Notes: generated by a model not told the origin, from the sequence alone. Shown: positions 1 through 11,372, counted from the first letter of the stretch. The stretch is DNA of 64,000 bases from Erpetoichthys calabaricus (GCF_900747795.2 NC_041394.2:337937414-338001413); one strand, 5' to 3'. Program-made: numbers and translations.

Positions 1-1377
1 AATCTTGACGTGGGAGGACCTGAGACTTAAACACTTCTTTGTTGTGAAGCAGCAGCGCTGCCACTGAACCGCCGTGCTTCCCAGTGCCCATCGAAGCCCA
101 TATGGAGCCTGGGGGTTCAGTTTGGGGTTTGTGGAGAAAGGCGCTATGAATGTGGAATCCGTGTCTTTCTTATTATTGCTTTTTAGACGGTGGCGCTCGT
201 TCATTTTTCAAAAGCTTGAAGCAGTTCGTGTCCTGAACCAACTGACTTGATTAACATAAACCTAGCAAAAGAAAGCTATTTGAATGCGAGTATTTTAGTG
301 AATTCAACATAAAATAAGCTGTTTGAAATATAAGATAGTTGCTTAAAGCTAACCCAACAAAATATTATAACTCTTACTTGATTACTTTCTGTTGGTTTCA
401 ACTAAGATAGTTGAGTTCTATTTACTTCAGATTACCACATCGATTTATCGAGTCATTTTCTTGGAACTAGCTGAAGAAAGAATTTTAGGTTAGTCCAACG
501 ATCTATTATTTTTGAGTGCAATTTTAAGCGTTACTATTTATTTATTTATTTTACCCGTACAGATGATGCAATTCCTGTACTTACAAATTGAATTGCTTTT
601 TAAACTAATCTGGTGCTCACAGGTAATATGTGTGCTGAAGCCATTTACACACTGAGAATGTGCGTATTCCTTACGGATTGCAGCCGGGCGACTCGAAAGC
701 TCTACCAACTGCGTCACCCTGCCAGCCGACCTGCGTTTAGCAAAACAATAGTCCTTTTAAGTGTATATGCTGTGATCATGTGCCGTCTCCGTGGTCGTTG
801 CAGAACAGATTTTCTTTGCAATACTATATCACGGAGAGCTAAGAATGAATGAAGGTTATGCTTCATTTAAACGCAGCAGTGAAATCGTAGTGGAGTACAG
901 AAAGGCGCTTAAAACTAAAACCTTCACTATCGTCTATTGGGGCTTGAATCACTTTTCAATTTTACAAATTGCTTGTATACATCTTTCATTCTTCTTTATA
1001 AAGTTGAACACAGAAGGAAAAGGGTGGGGGCAGATAGCTCACGGAAACCAGAGCGAGAGAACGGTGTGTGTACTTAAAATACAATGTGCTATGCCGGGCC
1101 TGCGCCAAATCCATACACAGAAGAGATGATCCGACTGCAGAGCTCCGCGATTCAGTAGCTCTACCGGGCAGCCAATTGGATTGCAGGTTTCTGTCACTTA
1201 GTTTACTTGATTTGAGACAGATTAACCCTCCCCCAACTCTAATCTTAACCATATCGTAACCAGACGTTATCACTGACGTATAACATAAAGCGACAACCTC
1301 CTCAACAGAGTGGAGCTCTGGAGGTCCGCAGCTAGAGTTCGTGCACGCGAGCATTTCAGTATAATAGTCGTGCCGAC
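1..1377. other. Upstream region of ZNF locus 1, no gene recognised
   Basis: Open frames here are short and resemble no family I know. Around 675-715 the minus strand carries a weak tRNA-like A-box context (reads GACGCAGTTGGTAGAGC), possibly a decayed tRNA-derived SINE head. CpG-containing sequence becomes denser toward 1300-1440, which fits a promoter. Confidence 0.3.
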
Positions 1378-1385
1378 TGACGTCA
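1378..1385 (+). promoter_or_regulatory. Palindromic CRE (TGACGTCA), putative promoter element of ZNF locus 1
   Basis: The sequence is a perfect 8-bp CREB/ATF site. It lies 120 bp before a consensus splice donor (AAGAAG|GTAAGT at 1505/1506). The same arrangement, with similar flanking sequence (TGACGTCAT, then GCGACG, then CTTGCTTGC), recurs at 30424 in front of ZNF locus 2, which argues that it belongs to a duplicated promoter. No start site can be seen directly. Confidence 0.5.
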
Positions 1386-1505
1386 TGAAGGGCGACGAAA
1401 ACTGCAATCGGCTTGCTTGCGCCTCTCGCTATTCACTTATGGTCGGTAATCTGAAGCTTTGAATGAGCAGGCTTTGTAAAGTATCACGTCACCTAGAAAA
1501 AGAAG
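1386..1505 (+). other. Putative non-coding leader exon of ZNF locus 1
   Basis: This segment lies between the CRE and a strong 5' splice site (AAGAAG|GTAAGTC). It is similar in sequence and layout to 30432-30572 upstream of ZNF locus 2. I infer an untranslated first exon spliced to the KEE exon at 8676. The start of transcription is unknown and the exon is not proven. Confidence 0.35.
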
Positions 1506-3342
1506 GTAAGTCACTCGAGTTTCGGCTTGTCACTTTATGGATGTATCATTTTTCCTTCGCTCCAATCAGAGTCACTGTATTATATTTGAATCATGTCCTT
1601 CGACCCAATTTGAATGACCCAATTTCTGCGGCTCACTTCGTATTACGTTGTCGTTTCCAGTACATTAAATCGCCTAGACGCCCCGCCGCCGATTCACAGC
1701 CAGTATATTACATCAGTCAGTGTCCTCTGGGGATCGCGGAACTCTTTTTAAGGTCGACGGGATGGCGGCGACTTCACACTGAAATAGCAATATGTTTTTC
1801 TGCATTTCTAATGTTTTATTTAAGGGATCAAAATATGCAAAGTAACGCACAGTTCAAAGACACACTTGCGAAACGATGATACGGTGATACAACCGTTAAA
1901 AAATGAAAAAAGAAATCGCGTGCAACCTTATCAATTACCCATATCAGACAGCAATATGGGAGAAGGCGGTTGCAATAGAATATTAATGAATTATTGGGTA
2001 TAAGGCAGGAACATTACCTGGACAGACCGCTGGTCCGTATCAGGGTGAACACACATAAAGGACCATTTAGCAACGCCAATCTACCTGTCCACAGATAATA
2101 TTCCATAGTCGTGTTGAAGAATATTTTTATTCACAATCAGTTTTTCAGACATTCCAGAATTATTCATATTCATTAAGTCATATATCCTAAAATCTGCTAC
2201 TGATAACGGGAGAAATCCAAGGTGGAGTTGCAGAGAATATCAAGGTCGGGTTTATCTGAAAATTCAATAAACGCTGTGGCTAAGTGCAGGAATGACATAT
2301 CCATGAAGCAGGAAAATTTGGGGGGAGTCCAACGGGACGTACCATTTATTGTCCAAGGATACAAAAGAGCAGAGGAAAGGGAACGCTTTTCGGCGTGTGG
2401 TTCCCATTATGCGAGGTATCAGAATGAAACAAATGAGGCTGGTTAGCTAAGGTCACTGTAATTGCAGTGCCCCTACCGGTGGGACTCTCGTGCCAGTAAT
2501 GACGCCCTCTCCGGGAGGCCCGAGTTTTTATGGCGGCTGAATCAGAAAGAACAGGGTCAGCTACCCTCACAGGGTTGCTCCTCAATACTGTGGAGAAACA
2601 AGGAGAAGACAGTGTTAGCTCACCCTCTCATTACGGTGGGTAATTACATACCTGGACAGGTGAGAATGTTCTCTGACACGCATGTTAAACACATAAATAC
2701 CGTATGTGCAGAACCCACCGAAAACTAACAATACTTTTCTCATGATGATCCCACCAACCTCTTAAACTAATAACTGGATGTTTCATGTTAATCCAGCACA
2801 TTTAAAGCACCTTCAATCAACAAAGCTTTGATTACAGTTGTTCAGTTTCAACAAGTAGAGCTGAAATAAGTGGATATTTAATAACATCATAGTTTAATCG
2901 TAAATCGTGTGTTTGAATAACAGCCAATTGTATTAATGTAGAGACTTAAGCTGATCCAAAAGCTGCAAAATTATGATAAGAAAAAAATGTGTTTAAACCT
3001 CCAAAAAGCTTTATTAACTGTTTATATTCAAATGTCAGTCCTAAATATCCAAGTATACTTTATGCCATTTTATAATGATCAATTTTTTATTTACGCCATG
3101 TGTCCAAGTTAATTTACTGCACATTTACATTAATTAAAATGATTTTTTTCTGATAGTGTTTGACTATATAATTTCAAATGTAGTTTAGATCTTTTAATCC
3201 TTTTCATCTCTCAGTTGTCTGTCCTATTTAAATTTAAAGACATAAAATGGAGAACGGAGGTTCAGGACCCTGAGCGATTACTTCATGATGATAAGTGTTC
3301 ACATTTCAGATTTAACACAGTAAAACTGGATGTGCCAATATA
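1506..3342. other. First intron of ZNF locus 1, no recognised feature
   Basis: Only short chance frames are visible. I see no repeat family, RNA gene or conserved motif that I can name before the Tc1 element. Confidence 0.3.
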
Positions 3343-3554
3343 CAGTGGTGTAAAAAACTATTTGCCCCCTTCCTGATTTCTTATTCTTTTGCATGTTTGT
3401 CACACAAAATGTTTCTGATCATCAAACACATTTAACCATTAGTCAAATATAACACAAATAAACACAAAATGCAGTTTTTAAATGATGGTGTTTATTATTT
3501 AGGGAGAAAAAAAATCCAAACCTACATGGCCCTGTGTGAAAAAGTAATTGCCCC
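3343..3554 (+). repeat. Left terminal inverted repeat of the Tc1 element
   Basis: About 212 bp that read as the reverse complement of 4747-4959 with few differences. It contains outer and inner direct-repeat-like transposase-binding sites at its two ends. Confidence 0.9.
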
Positions 3555-3717
3555 TTGTTAAAAAATAACCTAACTGTGGTGTATCACACCTGAGTTCAAT
3601 TTCCGTAGCCACCCCCAGGCCTGATTACTGCCACACCTGTTTCAATCAAGAAATCACTTAAATAGGAGCTGCCTGACACAGAGAAGTAGACCAAAAGCAC
3701 CTCAAAAGCTAGACATC

Positions 3718-4740
3718 ATGCCAAGATCCAAAGAAATTCAGGAACAAATGAGAACAGAAGTAATTGAGATCTATCAGTCTGGTAAAGGTTATAAAGCCAT
3801 TTCTAAAGCTTTGGGACTCCAGCGAACCACAGTGAGAGCCATTATCCACAAATGGCAAAAACATGGAACAGTGGTGAACCTTCCCAGGAGTGGCCGGCCG
3901 ACCAAAAGTACCCCAAGAGCGCAGAGACGACTCATCCGAGAGGTCACAAAAGACCCCAGGACAACGTCTAAAGAACTGCAGGCCTCACTTGCCTCAATTA
4001 AGGTCAGTGTTCACGACTCCACCATAAGAAAGAGACTGGGCAAAAACGGCCTGCATGGCAGATTTCCAAGACGCAAACCACTGTTAAGCAAAAAGAACAT
4101 TAGGGCTCGTCTCAATTTTGCTAAGAAACATCTCAATGATTGCCAAGACTTTTGGGAAAATACCTTGTGGACTGATGAGTCAAAAGTTGAACTTTTTGGA
4201 AGGCAAATGTCCCGTTACATCTGGCGTAAAAGGAACACAGCATTTCAGAAAAAGAACATCATACCAACAGTAAAATATGGTGGTGGTAGTGTGATGGTCT
4301 GGGGTTGTTTTGCTGCTTCAGGACCTGGAAGGCTTGCTGTGATAGATGGAACCATGAATTCTACTGTCTACCAAAAAATCCTGAAGGAGAATGTCCGGCC
4401 ATCTGTTCGTCAACTCAAGCTGAAGCGATCCTGGGTGCTGCAACAGGACAATGACCCAAAACACACCAGCAAATCCACCTCTGAATGGCTGAAGAAAAAC
4501 AAAATGAAGACTTTGGAGTGGCCTAGTCAAAGTCCTGACCTGAATCCAATTGAGATGCTATGGCATGACCTTAAAAAGGCGGTTCATGCTAGAAAACCCT
4601 CAAATAAAGCTGAATTACAACAATTTTGCAAAGATGAGTGGGCCAAAATTCCTCCAGAGCGCTGTAAAAGACTCATTGCAAGTTATTGCAAACGCATGAT
4701 TGCAGTTATTGCTTCTAAGGGTGGCCCAACCAGTTATTAG
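3718..4740 (+). CDS. Tc1 family DD34E transposase, 340 aa, intact frame
   Basis: This enzyme would cut and paste the surrounding element at TA sites. The N-terminal half has two helix-turn-helix (paired-like) segments, about residues 8-50 and 65-112. They are separated by a basic GRPTK AT-hook-like motif at residues 59-63, which with the arginine/lysine-rich stretch near 115-130 probably also forms the nuclear localisation signal. The catalytic triad is D153 (in LWTDESKV), D244 (in QQDNDPKHT) and E279 (in NPIEMLW), with 34 residues between the last two. A glycine-rich box GGGSVMVWG lies near 188-196. The protein ends PTSY, and its 340-residue length equals the family standard. The ATG in CATCATGCCAAGATC follows the left inverted repeat directly. 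All key residues are present, so activity is possible but untested. Confidence 0.95.
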   Translation: MPRSKEIQEQMRTEVIEIYQSGKGYKAISKALGLQRTTVRAIIHKWQKHGTVVNLPRSGRPTKSTPRAQRRLIREVTKDPRTTSKELQASLASIKVSVHDSTIRKRLGKNGLHGRFPRRKPLLSKKNIRARLNFAKKHLNDCQDFWENTLWTDESKVELFGRQMSRYIWRKRNTAFQKKNIIPTVKYGGGSVMVWGCFAASGPGRLAVIDGTMNSTVYQKILKENVRPSVRQLKLKRSWVLQQDNDPKHTSKSTSEWLKKNKMKTLEWPSQSPDLNPIEMLWHDLKKAVHARKPSNKAELQQFCKDEWAKIPPERCKRLIASYCKRMIAVIASKGGPTSY

Positions 4741-4746
4741 GTTCAG

Positions 4747-4959
4747 GGGGCAATTACTTTTTCACACAGGGCCATGTAGGTTTGGATTTTTTTTTCTCCC
4801 TAAATAATAAAAACCACCATTTACAAACTGCATTTTGTGTTTACTTGTGTTATATTTGACTAATGGTTAAATGTGTTTGATGATCAGAAACATTTTGTGT
4901 GACAAACATGCAAAAGAATAAGAAATCAGGAAGGGGGCAAATAGTTTTTCACACCACTG
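4747..4959 (-). repeat. Right terminal inverted repeat of the Tc1 element
   Basis: About 213 bp, the reverse complement of 3343-3554. It begins a few bases after the transposase stop codon (TAG at 4738-4740) and ends CACCACTG followed by the TA duplication. Confidence 0.9.
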
Positions 4960-5072
4960 TAACACTGGATATTTTACTACGTGTCCTGAACACATTTTTG
5001 ACAGTTATCAAAGAGATACCTGCAAATGATGTTCAAATTTAGTACACTATGCACAAATTAAAGAGGAATGAA

Positions 5073-6617
5073 CAGTGCCCTTCATAATGTTTGGGGCAAA
5101 GACACATTGTCCTTGATTTATCCCTCTGCTCCACAGTTTAAAACTACAATTTAAACAATTCAGACAGGATTAAAGTGCACATGGCAGATTTTCATTTAAA
5201 GGTATTTGTGTATAATTTAGTCACACCATGTAGAAATGACTTTTTCTACATTGTCCCCCCACTTCAGGGTACCGTAATGTTTGGACAGGTGTTTGATTCC
5301 TCAGGTGTGTTAAATTACTTCATAAGACACCTCAGGTCATTTCTACCCATTGCATTCTGTAGTTGCCATTGTTCAACATGAGCACAAGAGCTGTGCCAAT
5401 GAACGTAAAAGAAGCCATTATGAGGGTGAAAATCAAGAATGAAACCATTAGAGACATCAATAAGACCTTAGGATGACTAAAATCAACTGACTGGAATATC
5501 ATGAAGAAAAATGAACACAAAGGTGGGCTCAGTAATCACATAGGGACTGGTAGGCCAAGGAAGACCTCCACTTCTGATGACAGAAGAATCCTCACTATGG
5601 TACAGAAAAAGCCCCCAACGCCTGTCCAACAGATCAGAAACAGACTTCAGGGGGCTGATGTGTGTGTGTGACAGATGACTATCAGCAGAAGACTTGATGA
5701 ACAGAAAGATACTGCAAGCTGAACACCACAAAAACAGGATGGCCAGATATCGGCTATGAAAAAGGAGTTAAAAGAGCCTGCAGAATTCTGGAAAAAGGTC
5801 TTGTGTACAGACGAGACAAAGATGAACCTGCATTAGTGTGATGGCAAGAGAAAAGTGTGGAGATGAAAAGGAACTGCTCAATATCCAAAGCAGACCACCT
5901 CATCTGTTAAACATGCTGGTGGGGGTGTTATGGCTTAGGTATGTATGGCTGCCACATGTCCTGGCACACTTCTCTTCATTGATGATGGAACTGCTGATGG
6001 CAGTGGCACAATTAATTCTGAGGTGTGTAGAAACATCTGATCTGCTCAAGTTCCAGTAAATGCCTCCAAACTCGTTGGATGACATTTCATCTTACAACAA
6101 GATAATGATCCAAACATACTGCTGAGGCCACACTGGATTTTGTCAAAGCTAAAAAATAAAAAATTCTTGAATCTCCAGGCCATCACCCAATTTAAATCCA
6201 TATGCTGAGGAGAAAACTTAAAGGGATAAGCCCCAGAAAGAAGCAGGAGCTGAAGATGACTGCCATAGAGGCTTGCCAGAGCATCATCAGAGAAGATCCT
6301 CAGCACCTGCTGATGTCAGAAACTTCAGGCAGTCATTGCATGTGAGGGATATGCAACAAAGTTCTAAATATGTCAACGGGTTTAATAGACCTGCTATTGC
6401 TGTGAACCTAACGTTACGGTGCCCTGAAATGGGAGGACCCAGTATAAAAAGTGTAATTTCTACTTAGTGTGACAGAAAAGTGTGCAAATATCCTTCCATT
6501 AAAGTCTGCAATATGCACTTTAGTCATGTCTGAATTGTTTGATTTGTAATTTTAAACTGTGGAGTAGAGGAATTAAGGAAAAATTTGTGTTTCTCCTAAG
6601 CATTATGGAGGGCACTG
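5073..6617 (+). mobile_element. Degenerate Tc1-like transposon
   Basis: The left end (CAGTGCCCTTCATAATG, 5073) and right end (CATTATGGAGGGCACTG, to 6617) are inverted copies, with TA following the right end. Between them lie traces of a transposase on the plus strand: an N-terminal helix-turn-helix part near 5400-5475 (VKEAIMRVKIKNETIRDI) and a catalytic-region trace near 6105-6155 (HTAEATLDFVKAKK). The frame is interrupted by many stops and shifts, so this is an old copy of a different Tc1 family from its intact neighbour 110 bp upstream. Confidence 0.8.
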
Positions 6618-6619
6618 TA

Positions 6620-7051
6620 TTTTTCGAACCGATGAGTTCCATTCAGTATCTGAAATTCTAATTGAAAGACCCCCATCTCATCATCTAGGGGTGAATTCCT
6701 GCAAATTTGTTGATGAAAGCTCTAGAAATACTCCACACATTTTCATCAAAACTGGCCAGTATTTCTTCAGGAACAGAGAGGGTGGTGGAAGGTAAGGTAT
6801 AATTTAGAAAATAATTTTTCACAAAAGTTCCGACTTTTACTGTATATGCTGTATATCAAAGAAATGTGCTGGTGACATTTTATGACTTCTACATTTATTT
6901 CTTCTTTCCGTTCACTGTTCCCTATATAAAGATGATTAGAGGGTTGGTGTCCAACTCTCCATTAAACAAGCAGTGAAGATTTTTTTCACTAATAATGAAG
7001 TTATTTCTTATGAAGTTTCAGTGCTCTATTTGGTACTAGTCAAGCAAACCC
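6620..7051. other. Intronic stretch without recognised features
   Basis: AT-rich sequence in the intron of ZNF locus 1. I see no frame, repeat or RNA structure that I can name. Confidence 0.3.
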
Positions 7052-7583
7052 AATAATAATAATAATTCTTTATAGGGCACTTTTGTCACTACTCAAAGCG
7101 CTTCAGTAAGTGAGGAGCCACTTCAGCCATCACTAATGTGTAACATCCACCTGGATGACGCAACAGCAGCCATTTTTGTGTCCGTGCACACAGCACATGT
7201 GAGCTGTTAGGCGGTGAAGGGTGAGAGAGCGCACCAGTTAGAGAAAGGGGATAATGAAGGGCCAGAATGACTAGGCTGTGGTGGGCATTTTAGACTGGAC
7301 AGCAGGGTATACCCATATCTTTACGAATCATGCCCAAGGATCTTTTATGACCACAGAGAGTCAGGACTTTGGTTTTACATCTCATCTGAAGGACGTTGCT
7401 GTTTTTACAGTAGAGTGTCCCCATCACTGCACAGGGACATTGGGATCCACTTCAGACCACACGATATGCAACATCTCTTCCAGCGACAACCCAAGCTTTG
7501 CCTAGATGGTCTGCCATCCAAGTACAGGCTGGGCCTGAACATGCTTAACTTCAGGTGGATGACTTCTTCTGAAATGCATGTGG
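7052..7583 (-). mobile_element. 5S rRNA-derived SINE (SINE3-like), old copy
   Basis: On the minus strand, the stretch around 7500-7560 reads GAAGTTAAGCATG, then GTACTTGGATGGCAGACC. These match the internal promoter of 5S rRNA (GAAGCTAAGC and GTACTTGGATGGGAGACC). The body includes segments typical of fish SINE3 elements (GACTCTCTGTGGTCAT, CATCCAGGTGG). The 3' tail, at the left, reads GCGCTTTGAGTAGTGAC, then CCTATAAAG, then (ATT)n. The same tail type recurs at 34598 and 50391. The 5S-like head is eroded, so the copy is old. Confidence 0.75.
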
Positions 7584-8675
7584 GATAGCTGTTCTGTAAA
7601 TAACAAATATATTCTAAATTATATACTAAATATATACCAACACTTCCTATTAGGAGAAAGATTCCACTTGATTAGCAAGTGAATATAATCTGCACCTGTG
7701 TTGTGGTGATAAGGCTTGTTGAGCCATTCACAGACAATAGTAGAAATATCACTGCTGATAACATTTTAACATCACTTTCAATGGCAATTAGTTATTTACC
7801 TAGTCTGTACCATTATGTAAACAAATGTGATGAGAGCTGTCAGCCCACTGTGAGAAGCAACCTGAGAGATGGTCAAGGTGGCAGCTACTGATAAAGTGCA
7901 GAGCCACACACAAAAAGGGGGCCACTGTTTTGTTTGCTCAAAGTTGACTCCAAAAACTGGTGTGGGTTGCTGATGTGGACACTTTTATGATCAGTTGATC
8001 GTGCTGCCTTTTGTTTACATACCTATTCTGTGAAATTTGTACTGTAGTTATGGCTGTGATGTATTTAAAAACATCATGTTTAATGTGACCAGCTGATTGA
8101 ATTATGCTGCTTAACTCTATAATAAGAAATATTTTTTATATTTTCAGGCAGCAATTTGAACCTGGTAAGTTCTGTTTTCTTCAAATGAAAACATATGCAA
8201 ACATTGAATATATATTTAATTCAGTTTATTTTTGTATAGCACTCTTTCCTTAATGAGTGCAGACACAGGTGACTGTGACATGTTTACAGGAAGAAGCAAA
8301 TGCAACCTTTTCAATTTGCTAATTACATAATTAGTACACATGAAGATGCATATTTGTTAAACAGACAGGAAAACAATGTGGATTGAAACTGATTAACAGA
8401 AATAGAGCCCAGCAATATCTGTGTGTCGAACTATGGCACAGGGTTGTTGGGTGGTTAGGGCAGTAGGGATGTTAATTTTAGCATTCAAATTGTGAGCCAT
8501 TAGTGAGAAGATGATATTTCAGACGCAGCTTGGCATAGCTTTGGTGGTTGTACCACTGAAGAAGTGCATGGTGGCTCTAGTGTTAACTGAGAGGGTGCAA
8601 TAAAAATAAATTTAAATGTTTTTAGATCTTAATAAAGACATTTTGGTGGCATTAAATCCTTTTTTTTTCCTGCAG
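7584..8675. other. Intronic stretch before the KEE exon
   Basis: No gene is seen. A short tail-like piece near 8218-8262 (TTATTTTTGTATAGCACT) resembles L2-type LINE/SINE 3' ends. The end of the stretch (8651-8675) is a strong splice acceptor: a T-run followed by CCTGCAG. Confidence 0.35.
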
Positions 8676-9041
8676 TAAGAAAGAAGCAAGTCCCAAGCAC
8701 CAAGATGGACGTGAAAGAGGAAACATGTGAGGCCGACATAAATACCATGGAGGTAATAACTGTAACTGTTAAGGAGGAGGACTGTGAATGGCAGCCTGTT
8801 CACCCTAAAGAGGAGAGTATCTGCATTAAGGAGGAAGATTATAAAATGGTGACTGTAAACATTAAGGAAGAGGCTGAGGAGACATCTGTCAGCATAGAGA
8901 CACACAAACACAAAAGTGAAGAGTATGCCAACCTCATGATGAAGTCTGAATCATTGCAGTCTGACACAATGAGAACTGAAGAAATGTCATCTGTTAGAAC
9001 TCAGGAAGATCAGCCACATCCTTCAAATCAGACTGGTGAAG
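8676..9041 (+). CDS. ZNF locus 1, exon with acidic KEE domain (coding from 8705)
   Basis: This is the first coding exon of a C2H2 zinc-finger gene. The acceptor is TTTTTTTTCCTGCAG at 8675, the start codon ATG is at 8705, and the donor is GAAG|GTAAGTG at 9041/9042 (phase 1). It encodes 112 residues with no KRAB, SCAN or BTB domain. Instead it has four psi-K-x-E motifs, a SUMO-acceptor consensus, at K4, K23, K42 and K54, plus PKEE at K35. K4, K23 and K42 are spaced exactly 19 residues apart, suggesting an internal repeat. The exon aligns with that of ZNF locus 2 (shared AD.NTME, KEEDC.W, KEES, V.IKEE.EE.SV and KHKS). The domain is acidic and probably contacts co-regulators in the nucleus, which is inference. 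It joins in frame to 22184 to give a 521-residue protein. A further exon in the 13-kb intron cannot be excluded. Confidence 0.8.
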
Positions 9042-9282
9042 GTAAGTGTAAAATTAAAATACATGTTTGTTTTAGGGTCATGGTGTATGGGTCTGAATGG
9101 GAGGTCTCATGTTTTTTTTTAAAGTGAAAATTAAAAATGCAGTGACTTTTAATATTTTATAATAAAAAGTGAAAATGTTTTGTTTAGCTAAATTACTCCA
9201 TTAATAGACATTTTATAACTTGATTCTAAGCAGTGCAAGGGCTCGTTTGTATTTATTAAAGTAACTGCAAAGATTTTGAGTG

Positions 9283-10670
9283 AAAAATGGCAAGGCAACA
9301 GGATCAGATGAAATAGCAGCAGAAATGTGGAAGAGCTTAGGAGAAGAGGGAGTAGATGTGTTGTTGTATCTAATACAGAAGATCTATGTACAGGAGGGAA
9401 TACCAGAGGAGTGAAGGAACCATGTGATGGTACCCATTTATAAGGAGACGGAAGATAGTCAGGATTGTGGAAATTATAGCGGGATAAGACTGACGTCACA
9501 CACAATGAAAATTTGGGAAAGAGTTAAGTAAGAGAGCACCATAGGGGAGGAGCGGTTTGATTTTATGCCACAGAGAGGAACAACTGATGCAGTTTTTGCA
9601 TTGAGACACCACATGGATTGCATATCATGTGTATTTATAGAGTACCACGTCAAGAGTTCTGGAGGTGCATGAGAGAGAAAATGGAGTAACAGAGAAGTAT
9701 GTGAGGATTGTCCTAGATACAGTATATATGAGGGAGGGAGGACTTTGAGTAAAAGCAGTGTTGGGGTAACAGACAAGATCCCAGTTATAGTAGGTCTGCA
9801 CCAGAAATCTTCCTTACTTCTTTGATCTGGTTATGGAAGTGTTGAGTCATGGGATAAAAGGCCAATCCCTCTGGTGCAGGGTTTTTGCTGATGACATTGT
9901 GTTGTGCAGCACCAAAAAAGAGGAAGTGGAGAGGAAGGTAGAAGAATGGAGTAGGGCTTTGGAAATAGGTGGTTGAAGATAAATATGAAGAAGACAGAAT
10001 ATATGAGGTTTAATGATGATCAGGATTCAGATGTTAGCCTGCAGGGAGAGCAACTGAAAAGAGTGGATACATTTAAATATCTAGGATCACTGGCATCCCA
10101 CGATGGAAAACTAGATGTAGCAATAACCTATAGAGTGCAGGGTGGATGGCACAATTGAAATAACATATCCAGAGTATGTTGTGATCAATGAATTAAGGTG
10201 AAGGTTCAAGGTATGGTTTTTAAGACGGTTGTAAGACCAGCAATGATGTATGGAACTGAGACATGGGCAGTAAAGGGAGTGCAGGAAAAGTTAGAGGTGT
10301 CAGAAATGAGAATGCTGAGATGGATGTGAGGATTTACAGGAAAGGGCAGAATAAGAAATTATACAATCAGAGGCACAACAAAAGTAGGACAGAAATCTAA
10401 GAAAATACAAGAAAGTAGGTTGAAGTGGTATGGACACGTAATGAGGAGAGACAATGGATATGTGGGCAAAAGAGTAATGGGGATGGAGGTACAGGGGGAA
10501 GAAAAAGCAAAAGGGGCTGAAGCAGATGTGAATGGATAAAGTAAAAGAAGATCTGAAGGAAAAGAGATTGACTGGTGAGAATGTGCAGGATTGAGCTGTT
10601 TGGAGAAAGTCGAGCAATCGCATCGATCTCACATAGAAGTGGGTAAAGATAAAGAAGAAGAGCATATGAA
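9283..10670 (+). mobile_element. RTE-clade LINE fragment, decayed
   Basis: Plus-strand translation gives a reverse transcriptase order typical of the RTE clade: KNGKATGSDEIAAEMWKSLG near 9285-9345, DCGNYSGIRL near 9460-9490, a FADDIVLCS catalytic box near 9883-9910, KINMKKTEYM near 9975-10005 and KYLGSLASHDGK near 10075-10110. The C-terminal part has RPAMMYGTETWAV and KWYGHVMRRDNGY near 10230-10460. Stops and shifts interrupt the frame. The endonuclease end is missing. It lies in the large intron of ZNF locus 1. Confidence 0.8.
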
Positions 10671-10989
10671 TATAATTTCCTTAATGCAGAAACCTACCCA
10701 TGCTCTTGTCATGAAGGAAAACTTGTCCTTGCTTAGAAGAAAAAATGTGCAGAGTTTTTGGATGAGCAATCAGAATACGACTTCATTGAACTGAGTCGGC
10801 TTTGTGACCAATGCAATAAAGTGAATGCCATTGGTCCAGCGGTACCTCATATTTATTATACTTTCTTATCAGTAGAATAACTCGCTTTGTATATTTTTAC
10901 AAGGTTACCTCACTCTGCATGTTTTTCATCATGATCTGACTCCTGGTACCCAAACCCCTATATTCCTCTGTGTCTGCTTACATCACCAA

Positions 10990-11372
10990 TAATTTCTAAT
11001 TCTTAATGGGCATTGATAATTTTCTAATGGGTACAACTGCCATGTTTAATGGGCATTAATAATTTTCTAATGGACTTAGAGTGCCTTCTCTCCATTATCT
11101 GCCACCATTATCTTAGCCTGAGAGGCATGTTGCCATGTGACCACCTTTTAATTACCTGTCACATTCTGAAACCTCTGGCTTGTAAATACTATCAATATTT
11201 TCCTGTGCTTGCTAAGTATAAATAATTGCCTAATGGACATGATTAGCGTCTGCCCATCTGCTGCACCATTATCTTGTGACCCAATCTTAATGATCGGTCA
11301 CGTTCTTAACCATTGGTGTATAATATTGGTGGCATCCAAGTGAAGCGAGCAGGGGGCGAACCCCCTAGTACA
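10990..11372 (+). repeat. Unclassified repeat with internal direct repeats and terminal GC hairpin
   Basis: The unit TTAATGGGCATTRATAATTT followed by TCTAATGG occurs near 11004 and 11050, with a weaker echo near 11220. At the right end AGGGGG-CGAA-CCCCCT forms a hairpin directly followed by AGT (11350-11369). A hairpin close to CTAG is also a Helitron 3'-end style, but normal Helitrons have spacing between stem and CTRR, so the family is unclear. Confidence 0.35.

Larger units (their letters stand above)
3343..4959 (+). mobile_element. Structurally complete Tc1/mariner transposon (1617 bp)
   Basis: The element is bounded by a TA on each side (3341-3342 and 4960-4961), the Tc1/mariner target duplication. 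It has inverted ends of about 212 bp and one uninterrupted transposase frame. Each end carries an outer motif (CAGTGGTGT, AAAAACTATTTGCCCCC) and an inner related motif (TGTGTGAAAAAGTAATTGCC), i.e. the IR/DR layout with two transposase-binding sites per end known from Sleeping Beauty-type elements. It sits in the first intron of ZNF locus 1 in the gene's orientation. The two ends still match closely and the frame is open, so the insertion looks young, or at least recently active. Confidence 0.93.

Noticed and set aside
669-715. A tRNA gene on the minus strand
   Set aside because: Only the A-box side is tRNA-like, and no full cloverleaf or anticodon arm can be formed.
986-1354. Open frame of 122 residues on the minus strand upstream of ZNF locus 1
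   Set aside because: It overlaps the CpG-rich promoter-like region, has no recognisable domain, and is within the length expected by chance in this composition.
1463-1879. Plus-strand frame of 138 residues over the presumed leader exon
   Set aside because: It runs through the strong donor at 1505 and shows no family resemblance. It is probably chance.
7500-7560. A functional 5S rRNA gene
   Set aside because: Only the internal promoter part is similar, and it continues into a SINE body and tail.
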